A DNA stretch of 64,000 nucleotides from Chryseobacterium sp. (GCF_008831505.1 NZ_CP044507.1:558001-622000), one strand, 5' to 3'. Counted from the stretch's first letter, positions 25,136 through 35,715 are shown. Notes: a model not told the origin generated them from the letters alone. Numbers and translations: made by a program.

Positions 25136-25657
25136 CTAGGTCGGCGAGGAGAGTATATTTTGGTACAGTTTATAATTTTCATCATCAAAACAAACAAAAA
25201 TTATCTTACCGATACTTCGATTTTGGATGAATTCCTGAGCCGCAGTTACCGCAATGCGGGCGGCACGTTCCTTTGGAAATCCGTAGACTCCTGTGCTGAT
25301 GTTTGGAAAGGCAACCGTCTTACAGCCATTTTTTAAGGCTAAGTTCAGGGAATTCACATAACAGTTGGCCAGCTGCGCGTCCTCACCATTACTTCCGCCC
25401 TTCCACACCGGCCCTACGGTGTGGATGACGTACTTTGCCGGAAGTTTGCCGGCGGTTGTAATTACAGCTTCCCCGGTCTTGCAGCCACCCTGGCGTGCAA
25501 TAATTTTCCGGCAATCTGCCAGAATTTCAGAACCGCCGGCACGGTGTATAGCGCCATCCACACCTCCGCCACCCAGAAGTGAACTGTTGGCGGCATTAAC
25601 AACGGCATCGCAGGTAATTTTAGTGATATCTCCCTTAATCAATTCAATCATATTCAA
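25136..25657 (-). CDS. Macro-domain ADP-ribose hydrolase (YmdB-like)
   Basis: A 173-residue single macro domain that should hydrolyse O-acetyl-ADP-ribose or remove ADP-ribose from proteins. The signature [34 protein letters not shown] covers residues about 9-42 (Asn residues and the glycine loop bind ADP-ribose), and [14 protein letters not shown] near residue 120 forms the second phosphate-binding loop. It stands between the upstream DPP11 gene, which has its own terminator, and the membrane-protein/deacetylase pair. No NAD-dependent toxin partner is seen nearby. Confidence 0.92.
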   Translation of the reverse strand: MNMIELIKGDITKITCDAVVNAANSSLLGGGGVDGAIHRAGGSEILADCRKIIARQGGCKTGEAVITTAGKLPAKYVIHTVGPVWKGGSNGEDAQLANCYVNSLNLALKNGCKTVAFPNISTGVYGFPKERAARIAVTAAQEFIQNRSIGKIIFVCFDDENYKLYQNILSSPT

Positions 25658-25661
25658 AGCT

Positions 25662-25691
25662 AAAAAAATCCCGCGACAAAAGCCACGGGAT
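25662..25691 (-). terminator. Terminator of the dpp11 gene
   Basis: ATCCCGCG (25668-25675) pairs with CACGGGAT (25684-25691) with one mismatch; on the minus strand it is followed by a seven-T run (complement of 25662-25668). Confidence 0.88.
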
Positions 25692-25714
25692 CTGTGATAT
25701 GAGTTATGAAAATC

Positions 25715-27859
25715 TTATTTGACGATTTTCATTTCATCGATAAGCCATTTTGCATCGGCATACTTATCAATGATGAAAAGAATATATTTGGTATCAACCA
25801 TAATGTTCCGGCTGAAACGGGGATCGAAGTTAATGTCACTCATGGTTCCTTCCCATTGTCTGTCGAAGTTCAGACCGATCAAGTTACCATTTGCATCAAG
25901 GGCCGGACTTCCGGAATTACCACCGGTGGTATGGTTGGTAGCCGTGAAGTTGACAGGAACATCGCCAGTCTTATCCTTGTAAATGCCGTAATCTTTGGAA
26001 TTATACAGGTCGATGAGTTTTTTCGGAACATCAAATTCATAATCTCCAGGGATATATTTCTCCATAATTCCCGCCACGTGGGTCTGATAGCCATAAGTTA
26101 CAGCATCCCTTGGATTGGATCCCTTCACCTGACCGTAGGTTACACGCAGGGTAGAGTTGGCATCAGGGAAGAACTGACGGTCCTTATCGGTTTCCATTTG
26201 CTGGGCCATGTATTTTTTCTGAAGCACATCGATTTCAGCCTGAAGTGAAGAAACTTTGGCATCTGTAGAAGAAAGATAGGCTTCTCTCATTGCCGCCGCC
26301 AGTTTCAGTAACGGATCATTTTTCAGCGTCTTTATCAGTTCCGTTGGATTCGCAAAAACCTTATTGATGTCAGTATCCACAGTAGCACCGTTAAATGCTT
26401 TTCTGCCTGTAATAATGGAGTTTTTGGACCATTCCTCGATTACCGGGATATTCTTCTTATCGTCCTTGTACTGGCTAAAATTTGCAGGAAGGAATTGCTG
26501 TGGTGTCTTATTGGCATAAAGTGCAAGCAGTTCAGCAGTTACGACAGCATCAAGCTCACCACTGTAATTTTTGTAAAAACCTGCTAAACGGTCAGTGAAG
26601 GCAGTCATGGTCTTGCTGTCTATTTTCCCGGCTTCATAATTCTGCATAAAACTTAAATACTGATTAGCCAGGGTAAGTGTTTCTGCGTTCCGCACCACTT
26701 CGGTATAGTACGCTCGGTTCAGGGCGTAAGGAGCCTGTTCAGTATAAAGTCGGTTCAGGCCGTCAATGGTAGGCTTGATCTTAGCGTTTTTGGCAATCAG
26801 TGACTGCTCATAGCGCTGCTTTTTACCCACGGCATCCGATTTTTTAAGGCCTTCCACTTCGCCTATCCATTTTTTCCAGTAGTTGGCAATGGAAGCGTAC
26901 TTGGAAGCATATTTAATACGGGTGGCGGCATCTGTACGCATTTTAGCGTCAAGTGTTTTCAGTGCTACCTCACGAACTGAAATCATGGCCGGGTCAATCT
27001 CGGTCATTACTTTTTCCACTGCAATAGCCGGAAGATATTCTGTTGTTCTGCCCGGGAAACCAAAAACAAAGGTAAAATCATTTTCCTGCTTGTCCTTTAT
27101 AGAGACCGGAAGGAAATATTTCGGTTTGTAGGGAATATTATCTTTGGAATATTCCGCAGGCTTGTTGTTCTTATCGGCATAAATCCTGAACATCGCAAAG
27201 TCGCCTGTATGACGTGGCCATACCCAGTTGTCCGTATCAGAACCGAATTTCCCGATGCTGGACGGCGGTGCACCTACCAAACGGACATCTTTGTATGTCT
27301 CAATTACATATGCGTAATATTTATTGCCATAATACATAGGTTTTACAACCACCTTTTGCCAGGGCTCAAGTTTGAAAGCGGCTTTGGCTTTTTCAATGTT
27401 TTTATTAATCAGCTCTTCAGCTGCTTTTCCTTCCAAATTTTGAGTGCCGGCCAGCACTGTTCCGGTAACTTCCTTTATGTCAGCAATAAAATCAACTGTA
27501 ACTCCCGGATTTGGCAGTTCGCCGGTCATGTTTTTGGCCCAAAAGCCATCTGTAAGATAATCGTTCTGAACTGAACTGTGACTTTGGATCTGTCCGTAAC
27601 CACAGTGATGATTGGTGAGCAGAAGCCCCTGAGGCGAAATAATTTCCGCAGTACACCCACCATTGAACTGAACTACTGCATCTTTAATACTTGGTTTGGA
27701 AGTGTCAAAGATCTGTTTTGCGGAAATCTTCATTCCCAGTTGCTTCATCTCCTTTTCATTAAGCTCGGTGGGAATCCACATTCCGCCGTACTGCTGCCCG
27801 AAGGCCAGGGCTGCAGGAAGTAAGAGTGCTGTTATCAGCACTTTTCTTGTATTAATCAT
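25715..27859 (-). CDS. dpp11: Dipeptidyl-peptidase of family S46, DPP11 type
   Basis: A 714-residue periplasmic serine exopeptidase that removes N-terminal dipeptides. A signal peptide ends at ALAFGQQ (about residue 21), which is why ATG 27859 is preferred over an in-frame ATG 18 codons earlier. The triad is His85 (TNHHCGYG), Asp220 (RHTGDFAMFR) and Ser649 (GGNSGSPAL). Arg667, 18 residues after the serine in LNFDRQWEG, matches Arg673 of Porphyromonas gingivalis DPP11, which selects Asp or Glu at P1; DPP7 has Gly there. It should help the cell use peptides as carbon and nitrogen source. The family is characteristic of Bacteroidota. Confidence 0.93.
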   Translation of the reverse strand: MINTRKVLITALLLPAALAFGQQYGGMWIPTELNEKEMKQLGMKISAKQIFDTSKPSIKDAVVQFNGGCTAEIISPQGLLLTNHHCGYGQIQSHSSVQNDYLTDGFWAKNMTGELPNPGVTVDFIADIKEVTGTVLAGTQNLEGKAAEELINKNIEKAKAAFKLEPWQKVVVKPMYYGNKYYAYVIETYKDVRLVGAPPSSIGKFGSDTDNWVWPRHTGDFAMFRIYADKNNKPAEYSKDNIPYKPKYFLPVSIKDKQENDFTFVFGFPGRTTEYLPAIAVEKVMTEIDPAMISVREVALKTLDAKMRTDAATRIKYASKYASIANYWKKWIGEVEGLKKSDAVGKKQRYEQSLIAKNAKIKPTIDGLNRLYTEQAPYALNRAYYTEVVRNAETLTLANQYLSFMQNYEAGKIDSKTMTAFTDRLAGFYKNYSGELDAVVTAELLALYANKTPQQFLPANFSQYKDDKKNIPVIEEWSKNSIITGRKAFNGATVDTDINKVFANPTELIKTLKNDPLLKLAAAMREAYLSSTDAKVSSLQAEIDVLQKKYMAQQMETDKDRQFFPDANSTLRVTYGQVKGSNPRDAVTYGYQTHVAGIMEKYIPGDYEFDVPKKLIDLYNSKDYGIYKDKTGDVPVNFTATNHTTGGNSGSPALDANGNLIGLNFDRQWEGTMSDINFDPRFSRNIMVDTKYILFIIDKYADAKWLIDEMKIVK

Positions 27860-27985
27860 ATATCCTGAATTATTTTTCCGGTTAAGAGACCTATAAGTCT
27901 CAGGTTTAAACAAAATTGCCCTAAAAATACAGAATTTTAGGGACTTGGGAAAACCGTTCTCGTGAAGACCTGCACCCCTAAAAAA

Positions 27986-28313
27986 CTACTTAGTGGCTTT
28001 TTTTTCCAGCCGGGCAGCGGCACTGCACGAAATCTCCATGAGAACTTTCCAATCGCTCTTATGCCGGAAAGGTATGGTATACCATCCACCCATAGGTCTG
28101 CCTTCTGCCGGAGTGAAAACACTGACTCCCGAAAGCTTCTCGGCTCTACTCAGGGTTTCGCCTGATAGTTTCACAACCAAGAAATCCCCCCCAAAATATG
28201 GCACCGGCTTTTCCGTTTGGCATTTTTACACAAAGGGCACCAAACATTTTTCCTGGTTTGGCTTCAGGAATCTGTGTGGTCAGTTCATTAAAATAGAGTT
28301 CTGCGTCAGACAT
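27986..28313 (-). pseudogene. TfoX-like (Sxy N-domain) gene with a one-base frameshift
   Basis: From ATG 28313 the frame reads MSDAELYFNELTTQIPEAKP then GKMFGALCVKMPNGKAGAIFW, then breaks after about 41 residues at a run of seven G (C7 on the plus strand, 28186-28192) and stops 14 codons later. The rest of the protein (DFLVVKLSGETL, EGRPMGGWYTIPF, CSAAARLEKKATK) continues in the next frame to 27986. The total length of 328 bases is one more than a whole number of codons; removing one G restores a 108-residue protein of normal family length. It starts 4 bases after the P-type ATPase stop. It may be a true pseudogene, a slippage-switched gene or a sequence error. Confidence 0.85.
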
Positions 28314-28317
28314 TGTT

Positions 28318-30324
28318 TTATTTATTTGATGAAAAATTCTTGTGTTGTATCCTCACTGCGTTCAGTATTGCTAATAGTGCTACGCCCACATCCGCAAAAA
28401 CAGCTTCCCACATCGAAGCTAAACCGCCCGCACCCAAAATCAGTACGACCGCTTTTACGCCAAATGCCATGATGATGTTTTGCCAGACTATCTTTTTGGT
28501 TTCGCGACCTATCCGGATTGCCATTGGGATCCGGGAAGGCCTGTCGTCCTGAATCACCACATCAGCAGATTCAACAGTAGCGTCGCTGCCAAGTCCACCC
28601 ATGGCTATTCCCACATCGCTCAAGGCGACCACAGGGGCGTCGTTTACGCCATCACCAACAAAGGCCACGCTTTTCTGCCCGGATTTAAGTGCCTTTACTT
28701 TAGTGACCTTATCTTCAGGTAACAGATCACCATAAGCATCCGTAATGCCAATTTTATCTGCAACCTCCTTTACTACAGCTGTTTTGTCGCCGCTAAGCAT
28801 CGTAATATTGACACCCAGTTTTTTAAGTTCTTTCACCGCATCGGCTGCATCTTTTTTAATCTGATCGGAAATAGTAAGATATCCAGCGAATTTCCCGTCT
28901 ACAGCAACAGCCACAAGTGTGTCTGAAATGGATGAATGTTCAATTTGATGATCAATATTAAATTTGTCCATCAGCTTAAAATTACCGGCCAGATATTCCT
29001 TTCCATCTAAAATTCCTCTTAATCCATGTCCGGCAATTTCTTCAAAATTCTGTACTTCTGTATGGATTAAAGGCCCTACAAATTCCCGGATTGCCGTCGC
29101 GATAGGATGGGTAGATTTGCTTTCAAGCGTGTTGATACGCTGTAAAACTTCATCTTTGTTAAAACCTTCCCGAATGTATACTTCCTGAACCTTAAAAACA
29201 CCTTCTGTCATGGTTCCGGTTTTATCCATAACTACATGCCTTATACCTGCCAGTACATCCAGGAAATTACTTCCTTTAAATAGAATACCGTTCCGGCTGC
29301 CGGCGCCAATGCCCCCAAAATATCCGAGAGGAATGGAAATGACTAAAGCACACGGGCAGGAAATTACGAGAAACACAAGCGCCCGGTACAGCCAGTCCCG
29401 GAATTCATAATCAGCTACCAAGAAATAGGGTAACAGACAGATGGACAATGCGAGTACGACGACGATGGGCGTGTACACTCTGGCAAATTTGCGTATAAAA
29501 AGTTCGGTTTTCGCTTTTTGGGAAGTGGCGTTCTGAACCATTTCCAAAATGCGTGACAGTTTTGAATCTTCGTAGGGTGTGGTAACTTCTACCAGAGACA
29601 AAGTGTTGACATTAATCATTCCCGCAAGCACGATATCGCCGCTTTTATATGTGCGGGGCTTGCTTTCACCTGTGAGCGCAGCGGTATTGAATGATGCCGA
29701 CTCGGTAATCAGTTTTCCGTCCAAAGCCAGTTTTTCACCCGGCTTTAGTTGGATCATCTGTCCATTTGCTGCACTCTGAGCTTTAATGAGTCTCGGAATT
29801 TTGTTTTCTATAACCGTCACCTCATCCGGCCGTTGGTCCAGCAGCGACTTGATGTTCAGTTTGGCCTTTTGGACAGCCATAGCCTGGAATACCTCGCCTA
29901 CAGAATAGAACAGCATTACGGCCACGGCCTCCGGATATTCGCCAATAGCAAAAGCACCAATGGTTGCAATGGTCATCAGGAAAAATTCAGAAAAGAAATC
30001 GCCGTGCTTAATACTGTGCCAGGCTTCCCTTATTACCGGAAAACCGACCGGTATATAAGACGCCAGGTATAATGCCAGTCTTAAGCCCTCATTTAACCAG
30101 TCTGGCTTCAGTACATACTGAAGCAGCAGTCCTATACTAAGTAACGTTAGTGATATAATGGCAGGCAGAAAGTGCTGAACAGTTGTTTTTTCGCCCGAGT
30201 CGTGGCTGTGGTCGTGATTATGACCATCTTCTGTTTTATTCTCGTTTTTATCTTTAGGAGATGGTCTAGTATTAGGGCCGTTTTTCTGCGGTTTTTCCTC
30301 AATACTGCAGCATTCTTTTGACAT
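28318..30324 (-). CDS. Zinc/cadmium-exporting P1B-type ATPase
   Basis: A 668-residue heavy-metal ATPase that pumps Zn2+, Cd2+ or Pb2+ out of the cytoplasm. Motifs: the TM6 metal site CPC in VISCPCALVISIP, phosphorylation site DKTGTMTEG, TGES loop in ALTGESKPRT, hinge GDGVNDAPVVALSDVGIAMG. Lysine in FGVKAVVLIL (TM7) and aspartate in FADVGVAL (TM8) fit subgroup P1B-2 (ZntA/CadA). The N terminus lacks the usual CxxC metal-binding domain but has CC at 5-6 and a His-rich stretch (HNHDHSHD, about residues 35-42). It is divergent from a small membrane protein gene. Confidence 0.92.
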   Translation of the reverse strand: MSKECCSIEEKPQKNGPNTRPSPKDKNENKTEDGHNHDHSHDSGEKTTVQHFLPAIISLTLLSIGLLLQYVLKPDWLNEGLRLALYLASYIPVGFPVIREAWHSIKHGDFFSEFFLMTIATIGAFAIGEYPEAVAVMLFYSVGEVFQAMAVQKAKLNIKSLLDQRPDEVTVIENKIPRLIKAQSAANGQMIQLKPGEKLALDGKLITESASFNTAALTGESKPRTYKSGDIVLAGMINVNTLSLVEVTTPYEDSKLSRILEMVQNATSQKAKTELFIRKFARVYTPIVVVLALSICLLPYFLVADYEFRDWLYRALVFLVISCPCALVISIPLGYFGGIGAGSRNGILFKGSNFLDVLAGIRHVVMDKTGTMTEGVFKVQEVYIREGFNKDEVLQRINTLESKSTHPIATAIREFVGPLIHTEVQNFEEIAGHGLRGILDGKEYLAGNFKLMDKFNIDHQIEHSSISDTLVAVAVDGKFAGYLTISDQIKKDAADAVKELKKLGVNITMLSGDKTAVVKEVADKIGITDAYGDLLPEDKVTKVKALKSGQKSVAFVGDGVNDAPVVALSDVGIAMGGLGSDATVESADVVIQDDRPSRIPMAIRIGRETKKIVWQNIIMAFGVKAVVLILGAGGLASMWEAVFADVGVALLAILNAVRIQHKNFSSNK

Positions 30325-30380
30325 AATATAAGGGGTATTTTATGCAAGATACAAAACCGGCACCACAATTCTCATGGCAT

Positions 30381-30388
30381 TACTTTTG
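30381..30388 (+). promoter_or_regulatory. -7 box for the gene pair at 30411-31321
   Basis: TACTTTTG matches TAnnTTTG and lies 22 bases before the ATG at 30411. No -33 TTG is seen at the usual distance. Confidence 0.5.
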
Positions 30389-30410
30389 AATTTAAGTCGG
30401 AAACTTAATC

Positions 30411-30833
30411 ATGGAGGTTCTTTCTGTACAAATCCTGTGGCTTCTCATTTTAGCTGTACCCGTAGCATGTATTGCCTGGACAGTAACTCATGAAGAAATT
30501 TTCCGGGAGCCCCGTGAGTACTGCGTGAAGAAGTCGCAGGAAGAAGAAAAGCTGCTGAGCCGCAAATTCTTTTATCTGTTTACCTGCGAATACTGTTTCA
30601 GTCATTACGTGACGGCATTTTTCCTTATCGTCACAGAATACAAACTGCTGTTTGAAGACTGGCGGGGATATCTGATTTCTTTTTTTGCGCTGGTATTCAT
30701 GGCCAATGTGTATATGAGCCTTTTTGCCTATTTGAGGCAAAGCCTTAAAGTGGAAAAAATAGAAGCTAAGTTAAAGGATAATGAATGGCATGAGGTGAAG
30801 GAGGACATTGACGAGACGAAAGATGACCGATAA
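30411..30833 (+). CDS. Unknown small membrane protein with a CxxC motif
   Basis: A 140-residue protein I cannot name. It has three likely membrane segments (about residues 7-24, 60-76 and 84-104), with a CEYC motif just before the second (FTCEYCFSHYVTAFF), and a charged C-terminal tail rich in Glu, Lys and Asp. The CxxC could bind a metal or form a disulfide. It is followed after 29 bases by another unknown gene on the same strand and is divergent from the Zn/Cd ATPase, which makes a metal link possible but unproven. Confidence 0.7.
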   Translation: MEVLSVQILWLLILAVPVACIAWTVTHEEIFREPREYCVKKSQEEEKLLSRKFFYLFTCEYCFSHYVTAFFLIVTEYKLLFEDWRGYLISFFALVFMANVYMSLFAYLRQSLKVEKIEAKLKDNEWHEVKEDIDETKDDR

Positions 30834-30862
30834 TTTAATAAAAACATTAAAACGATAATATT

Positions 30863-31321
30863 ATGGAAGAGCAGGACAGGTTGCAGAAGTATACTTTTGA
30901 AGGGTATACCGTAGTAACAAATTTCGAAACAGTTGAAGATGCTGAGCAGTATGCCGCCGAAAAAGGGGGTGAACTTATAGAAGTTGGTTTTACAGATGGT
31001 TCAGATAACCCAACACCTAATGAAGACGGCAAGCTTATAGAGGACAGGCGTGTTTTCCGGGTTGCGCTGGATCCTGAATATAAGGTTTACTATGGCCACG
31101 ATGAAGGATTTCAGGACATGGCGCAGGATATCCTGGAAGAAATGAAGCGTAAGGAAGACGATGTACTTCCCGAGGACTGGTTGGCCGACCAAAACATTGC
31201 CACCGGAGACAGGATCATCGTGGTAAAGGATGGTGAGATCAATACAGTGACTACTCGTGAACGGATTAAGTTCCTGATGCGGGGCAATTTATATGAGCTG
31301 GCTGTGAAGGTAAATCATTAG
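30863..31321 (+). CDS. Unknown acidic cytoplasmic protein
   Basis: A 152-residue soluble protein, acidic, with no signal peptide or membrane segment. It opens with a possible ferredoxin-like start (YTFEGYTVVTNFETVEDAEQYAAEKGGELIEVGFTDG) and ends with DRIIVVKDGEINTVTTRERIKFLMRGNLYELAV. I recognise no family or catalytic motif. It is the second gene of a pair with the CxxC membrane protein and is followed, 21 bases after its stop, by a perfect 22-bp palindrome. Confidence 0.7.
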   Translation: MEEQDRLQKYTFEGYTVVTNFETVEDAEQYAAEKGGELIEVGFTDGSDNPTPNEDGKLIEDRRVFRVALDPEYKVYYGHDEGFQDMAQDILEEMKRKEDDVLPEDWLADQNIATGDRIIVVKDGEINTVTTRERIKFLMRGNLYELAVKVNH

Positions 31322-31342
31322 TTTTCAGCCGCTGTGGATTAA

Positions 31343-31389
31343 GTCTCTCGGGGTTTGCGGCGGCGAAGCCGCCGCAAACCCCGAGAGAC
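31343..31389. repeat. Perfect 22-bp inverted repeat with a 3-base loop
   Basis: Bases 31343-31364 are the exact reverse complement of 31368-31389, separated by GAA. The stem is GC-rich in its inner part. No T run follows on either strand. It lies between the convergent unknown gene at 30863 and ligA, starting 21 bases after one stop codon and ending 3 bases before the other. Confidence 0.95.
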
Positions 31390-31392
31390 TGT

Positions 31393-33405
<2,013 letters not shown>

Positions 33406-33409
33406 TCAG

Positions 33410-33417
33410 CAAAAATA
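33410..33417 (-). promoter_or_regulatory. -7 box of ligA
   Basis: On the minus strand this reads TATTTTTG, matching TAnnTTTG. It ends 16 bases before the ligA ATG (33393). A possible TTG 24 bases upstream is slightly too far. Confidence 0.5.
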
Positions 33418-33483
33418 AGCAAACTTGAGATTTAGACACGGCAAAATGATAGTGAGGTTTTGTAGGTACAGGATGTTGGGTGC

Positions 33484-33514
33484 TTGGCAGGATGCATGAT
33501 TAAACCTATTTTTG
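33484..33514 (+). promoter_or_regulatory. Bacteroidota-type promoter of prmA
   Basis: TTG at 33484-33486, a 20-base spacer and TATTTTTG at 33507-33514 give a full consensus promoter 15 bases before the prmA ATG. Confidence 0.75.
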
Positions 33515-33529
33515 TAAAAAATTACTGCA

Positions 33530-34360
33530 ATGCAAAACTATCTGGAATTCGACTTTAAGATTAGCCCTTTACAGCCTTGGAACGAAATCCTGATGGCTGA
33601 ACTGATTGAAGTGGGCTTCGACAGTTTTACAGAAGAGCATGACGGTATCCTGGCTTATATTCCTAAAGATATTTTTGATGAAAAGGAGCTTTCCGGTATT
33701 GCATTGATGAATAACGAGGACATTAAAATTTCCTACACCTTCCGCGAAATGCCCAATATCAACTGGAACGAAGAGTGGGAAAGGAATTTTGAACCTATTT
33801 ATGTGGCCGATAAAGTGCTTATCCGCGCAGAGTTTCATGAGCCGAACCCAAATCTTCACGAAATCGTGATCCAGCCAAAGATGTCATTCGGTACCGGCCA
33901 TCATCCAACTACTCATTTGATGATTGAGCAGATGCTGGAAATGGATTTCAGGGACAAAACCGTTTTGGATATGGGCTGCGGAACTTCAGTACTGGCTATT
34001 TTTGCCAAACAGAGAGGTGCCGGCAGAACTGTTGCAATTGATATTGACGAGTGGTCGGTGGAAAATTCAAAGGAAAATGCAGCACGGAATAATGTGGAAC
34101 TTGATATATCATTGGGAACTGCAGAAAATCTTGGTAGCGAAAGATTCGACATTATCCTGGCCAATATTAACCGCAATATCCTGATTTCGGATATCCCAAC
34201 CTACGAGGCTGTTTTAAACAGTGGCGGGCAACTGCTTCTTTCCGGACTTTGCTTTTTTGATGTAGATGATATTCTGGAAGTTTGTAGCAAATGCAATCTA
34301 GTCCTGAAAAACAAACAGCAGCGCGAGGAATGGATGTCCCTGCTCCTGGAAAAGAACTAG
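33530..34360 (+). CDS. prmA: Ribosomal protein L11 methyltransferase
   Basis: Trimethylates ribosomal protein L11 with S-adenosylmethionine. The 276-residue product has the N-terminal L11-recognition domain (about 1-95), then the linker PKMSFGTGHHPTTHLMIEQML (residues about 112-132, characteristic of PrmA), SAM-binding motif I VLDMGCGTSVLAIFAKQRGA, and DIILANINRNIL, the catalytic-loop motif. Length is close to that of other Bacteroidota PrmA. The stop is only one base from the convergent stop of a glycosyltransferase gene. Confidence 0.95.
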   Translation: MQNYLEFDFKISPLQPWNEILMAELIEVGFDSFTEEHDGILAYIPKDIFDEKELSGIALMNNEDIKISYTFREMPNINWNEEWERNFEPIYVADKVLIRAEFHEPNPNLHEIVIQPKMSFGTGHHPTTHLMIEQMLEMDFRDKTVLDMGCGTSVLAIFAKQRGAGRTVAIDIDEWSVENSKENAARNNVELDISLGTAENLGSERFDIILANINRNILISDIPTYEAVLNSGGQLLLSGLCFFDVDDILEVCSKCNLVLKNKQQREEWMSLLLEKN

Positions 34361-34361
34361 G

Positions 34362-35585
34362 TTAATTAAACGGTTCGCGGTTTTTCTCTTCAATCCATTT
34401 GCCCATATACTTAGTGCTATGGAACTGATGATGCTGTAAGATCTGTCCCATATAATTTTTCGCCCTTAATTCGCTTAAATTTTCGGATATACGGACTAAT
34501 TTGCTGGAGAACTCAGGCAAAAACAGGTCTTTGCTGAAGCGCTCATTTATAATTCTGAAACCGTTGTTGCACGCAGTATCCCAAGCCGCACTGTCCCTGT
34601 AGAGATGGGCGGCTTTTTCAATAAAATCTGCATCCTCATCAGCGATATGGCCGCTCCACTGTAGTGAACCAGGCATGCCCTCAGCGCCAATTGGACTTGT
34701 AACATTGGGCAATCCCAGCGACATCGCATCAAGCAACTTGCCCTTTATGCCGGCACCAAATGGGATGGGAGCCAGCAAGACGCGGGCTTTATTAAAAACT
34801 TCAGGAACATCAGATGCACGGCCTTTCACGAGAAAACCTTCTTTTACATTATGTAGTTGCATGGCTTTCTGCGGGACATAGGCGCCATAAATATGAACCT
34901 CGGCATCATGGATTTGACGTCTGATTTCCTTCCAGATTTTTTTGATTCCTAAAACTGTCTGCCAGTTGGGTTCGTGCAGGAAATTTCCGATACTTATGAA
35001 GTGCCGGCGGTGTTCAAAACCCGGACTTTCGACTGAATTTTCTGCAAACAACGGCAAGTAGTGAAGCAGTTCACGCTGTATTTTAAAGGTATTGGTAAGT
35101 AAATCCATTTCAAACTCTGAAATGATCAGGCTTAGGTCACACCTCAGTATTGAAGCCATCTCTCTTTTGAAAATGTCATTGGTCAGATGCGAAAGACTGC
35201 ATTCAACTCCCTGCTTAAATGCTTCTTCTCTGCCTTTGCGCAGAAAGTGGAGGTCTTCCGTATCAAGGATCCTGACTGCCTGCGGCACTACTTCGGCAAC
35301 TTTCCAGCCGAACTGCTCTTCCGTAGTGAACCTGTCAAATAATACAGTACCGGGATTCAGTTCCTGAATCACCTTTTCAAAAGAACTTTCGTTTAATTTT
35401 ACGGTTTTGGTTTGAACTCCGATCGATTCTAGATTGGTGCTGTACTCAGTGGGTAAGGCGGCGCACAGAAATGTGATTTTGTAATTTTCGGAAAGGAAAA
35501 AGTTGATGAGTTGCATCATCCTGCTGCCTGCTGCCGTAGAATTGGGTTCAGGAAAAACAGTGCCGATAATTACAAGATGCTTCAT
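34362..35585 (-). CDS. GT4-like glycosyltransferase
   Basis: A 407-residue GT-B fold glycosyltransferase. The N-terminal half has the acceptor-side start MKHLVIIGTVFPEPNSTAAGSRMMQLINFF; the C-terminal half has FISIGNFLHEPNWQTVLGIKKIW and GIKGKLLDAMSLGLPNVTSPIGAEGMP (about residues 281-307), the nucleotide-sugar binding region of GT4 enzymes. Sugar and acceptor are unknown. It lies downstream of the tRNA operon but has a -7 box just before its ATG, so it can be transcribed alone. Confidence 0.82.
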   Translation of the reverse strand: MKHLVIIGTVFPEPNSTAAGSRMMQLINFFLSENYKITFLCAALPTEYSTNLESIGVQTKTVKLNESSFEKVIQELNPGTVLFDRFTTEEQFGWKVAEVVPQAVRILDTEDLHFLRKGREEAFKQGVECSLSHLTNDIFKREMASILRCDLSLIISEFEMDLLTNTFKIQRELLHYLPLFAENSVESPGFEHRRHFISIGNFLHEPNWQTVLGIKKIWKEIRRQIHDAEVHIYGAYVPQKAMQLHNVKEGFLVKGRASDVPEVFNKARVLLAPIPFGAGIKGKLLDAMSLGLPNVTSPIGAEGMPGSLQWSGHIADEDADFIEKAAHLYRDSAAWDTACNNGFRIINERFSKDLFLPEFSSKLVRISENLSELRAKNYMGQILQHHQFHSTKYMGKWIEEKNREPFN

Positions 35586-35589
35586 AGGG

Positions 35590-35597
35590 CAAAAATA
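35590..35597 (-). promoter_or_regulatory. -7 box 4 bases before the glycosyltransferase ATG
   Basis: On the minus strand TATTTTTG is followed by four bases and then the ATG at 35585. The spacing is the same as in polA. It overlaps the T run of the tRNA-Arg terminator, so chance similarity is possible. Confidence 0.4.
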
Positions 35598-35629
35598 AAA
35601 AAAGAGAAACCATTTCTGATTTCTCTTTT
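35591..35629 (-). terminator. Terminator of the tRNA operon
   Basis: AAAAGAGAAA (35600-35609) pairs perfectly with TTTCTCTTTT (35620-35629); on the minus strand a T-rich tail follows. It lies 3 bases after tRNA-Arg. Confidence 0.85.
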
Positions 35630-35632
35630 CAG

Positions 35633-35706
35633 TGAGCGCGCCAGGATTCGAACCTGGGACCGTCTGCTTAGAAGGCAGATGCTCTATCCAGCTGAGCTAC
35701 GCACCC
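35633..35706 (-). tRNA. tRNA-Arg, anticodon TCT
   Basis: Read on the minus strand, the acceptor stem GGGTGCG pairs with CGCGCTC (two G-U pairs), the anticodon loop is CTTCTAA with anticodon TCT (reads AGA), and the T arm is GGTTCGAATCC. The discriminator base is A. The CCA end is not encoded. It is the third and last tRNA of the cluster. Confidence 0.97.
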
Positions 35707-35715
35707 TAAAGTGCC

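Noticed and set aside
27921-27944. Strong terminator between the TfoX-like gene and dpp11
   Set aside because: CCCTAAAA and TTTTAGGG form an 8-bp stem, but only a weak T-rich tail follows on the minus strand, so it is not called as a terminator.
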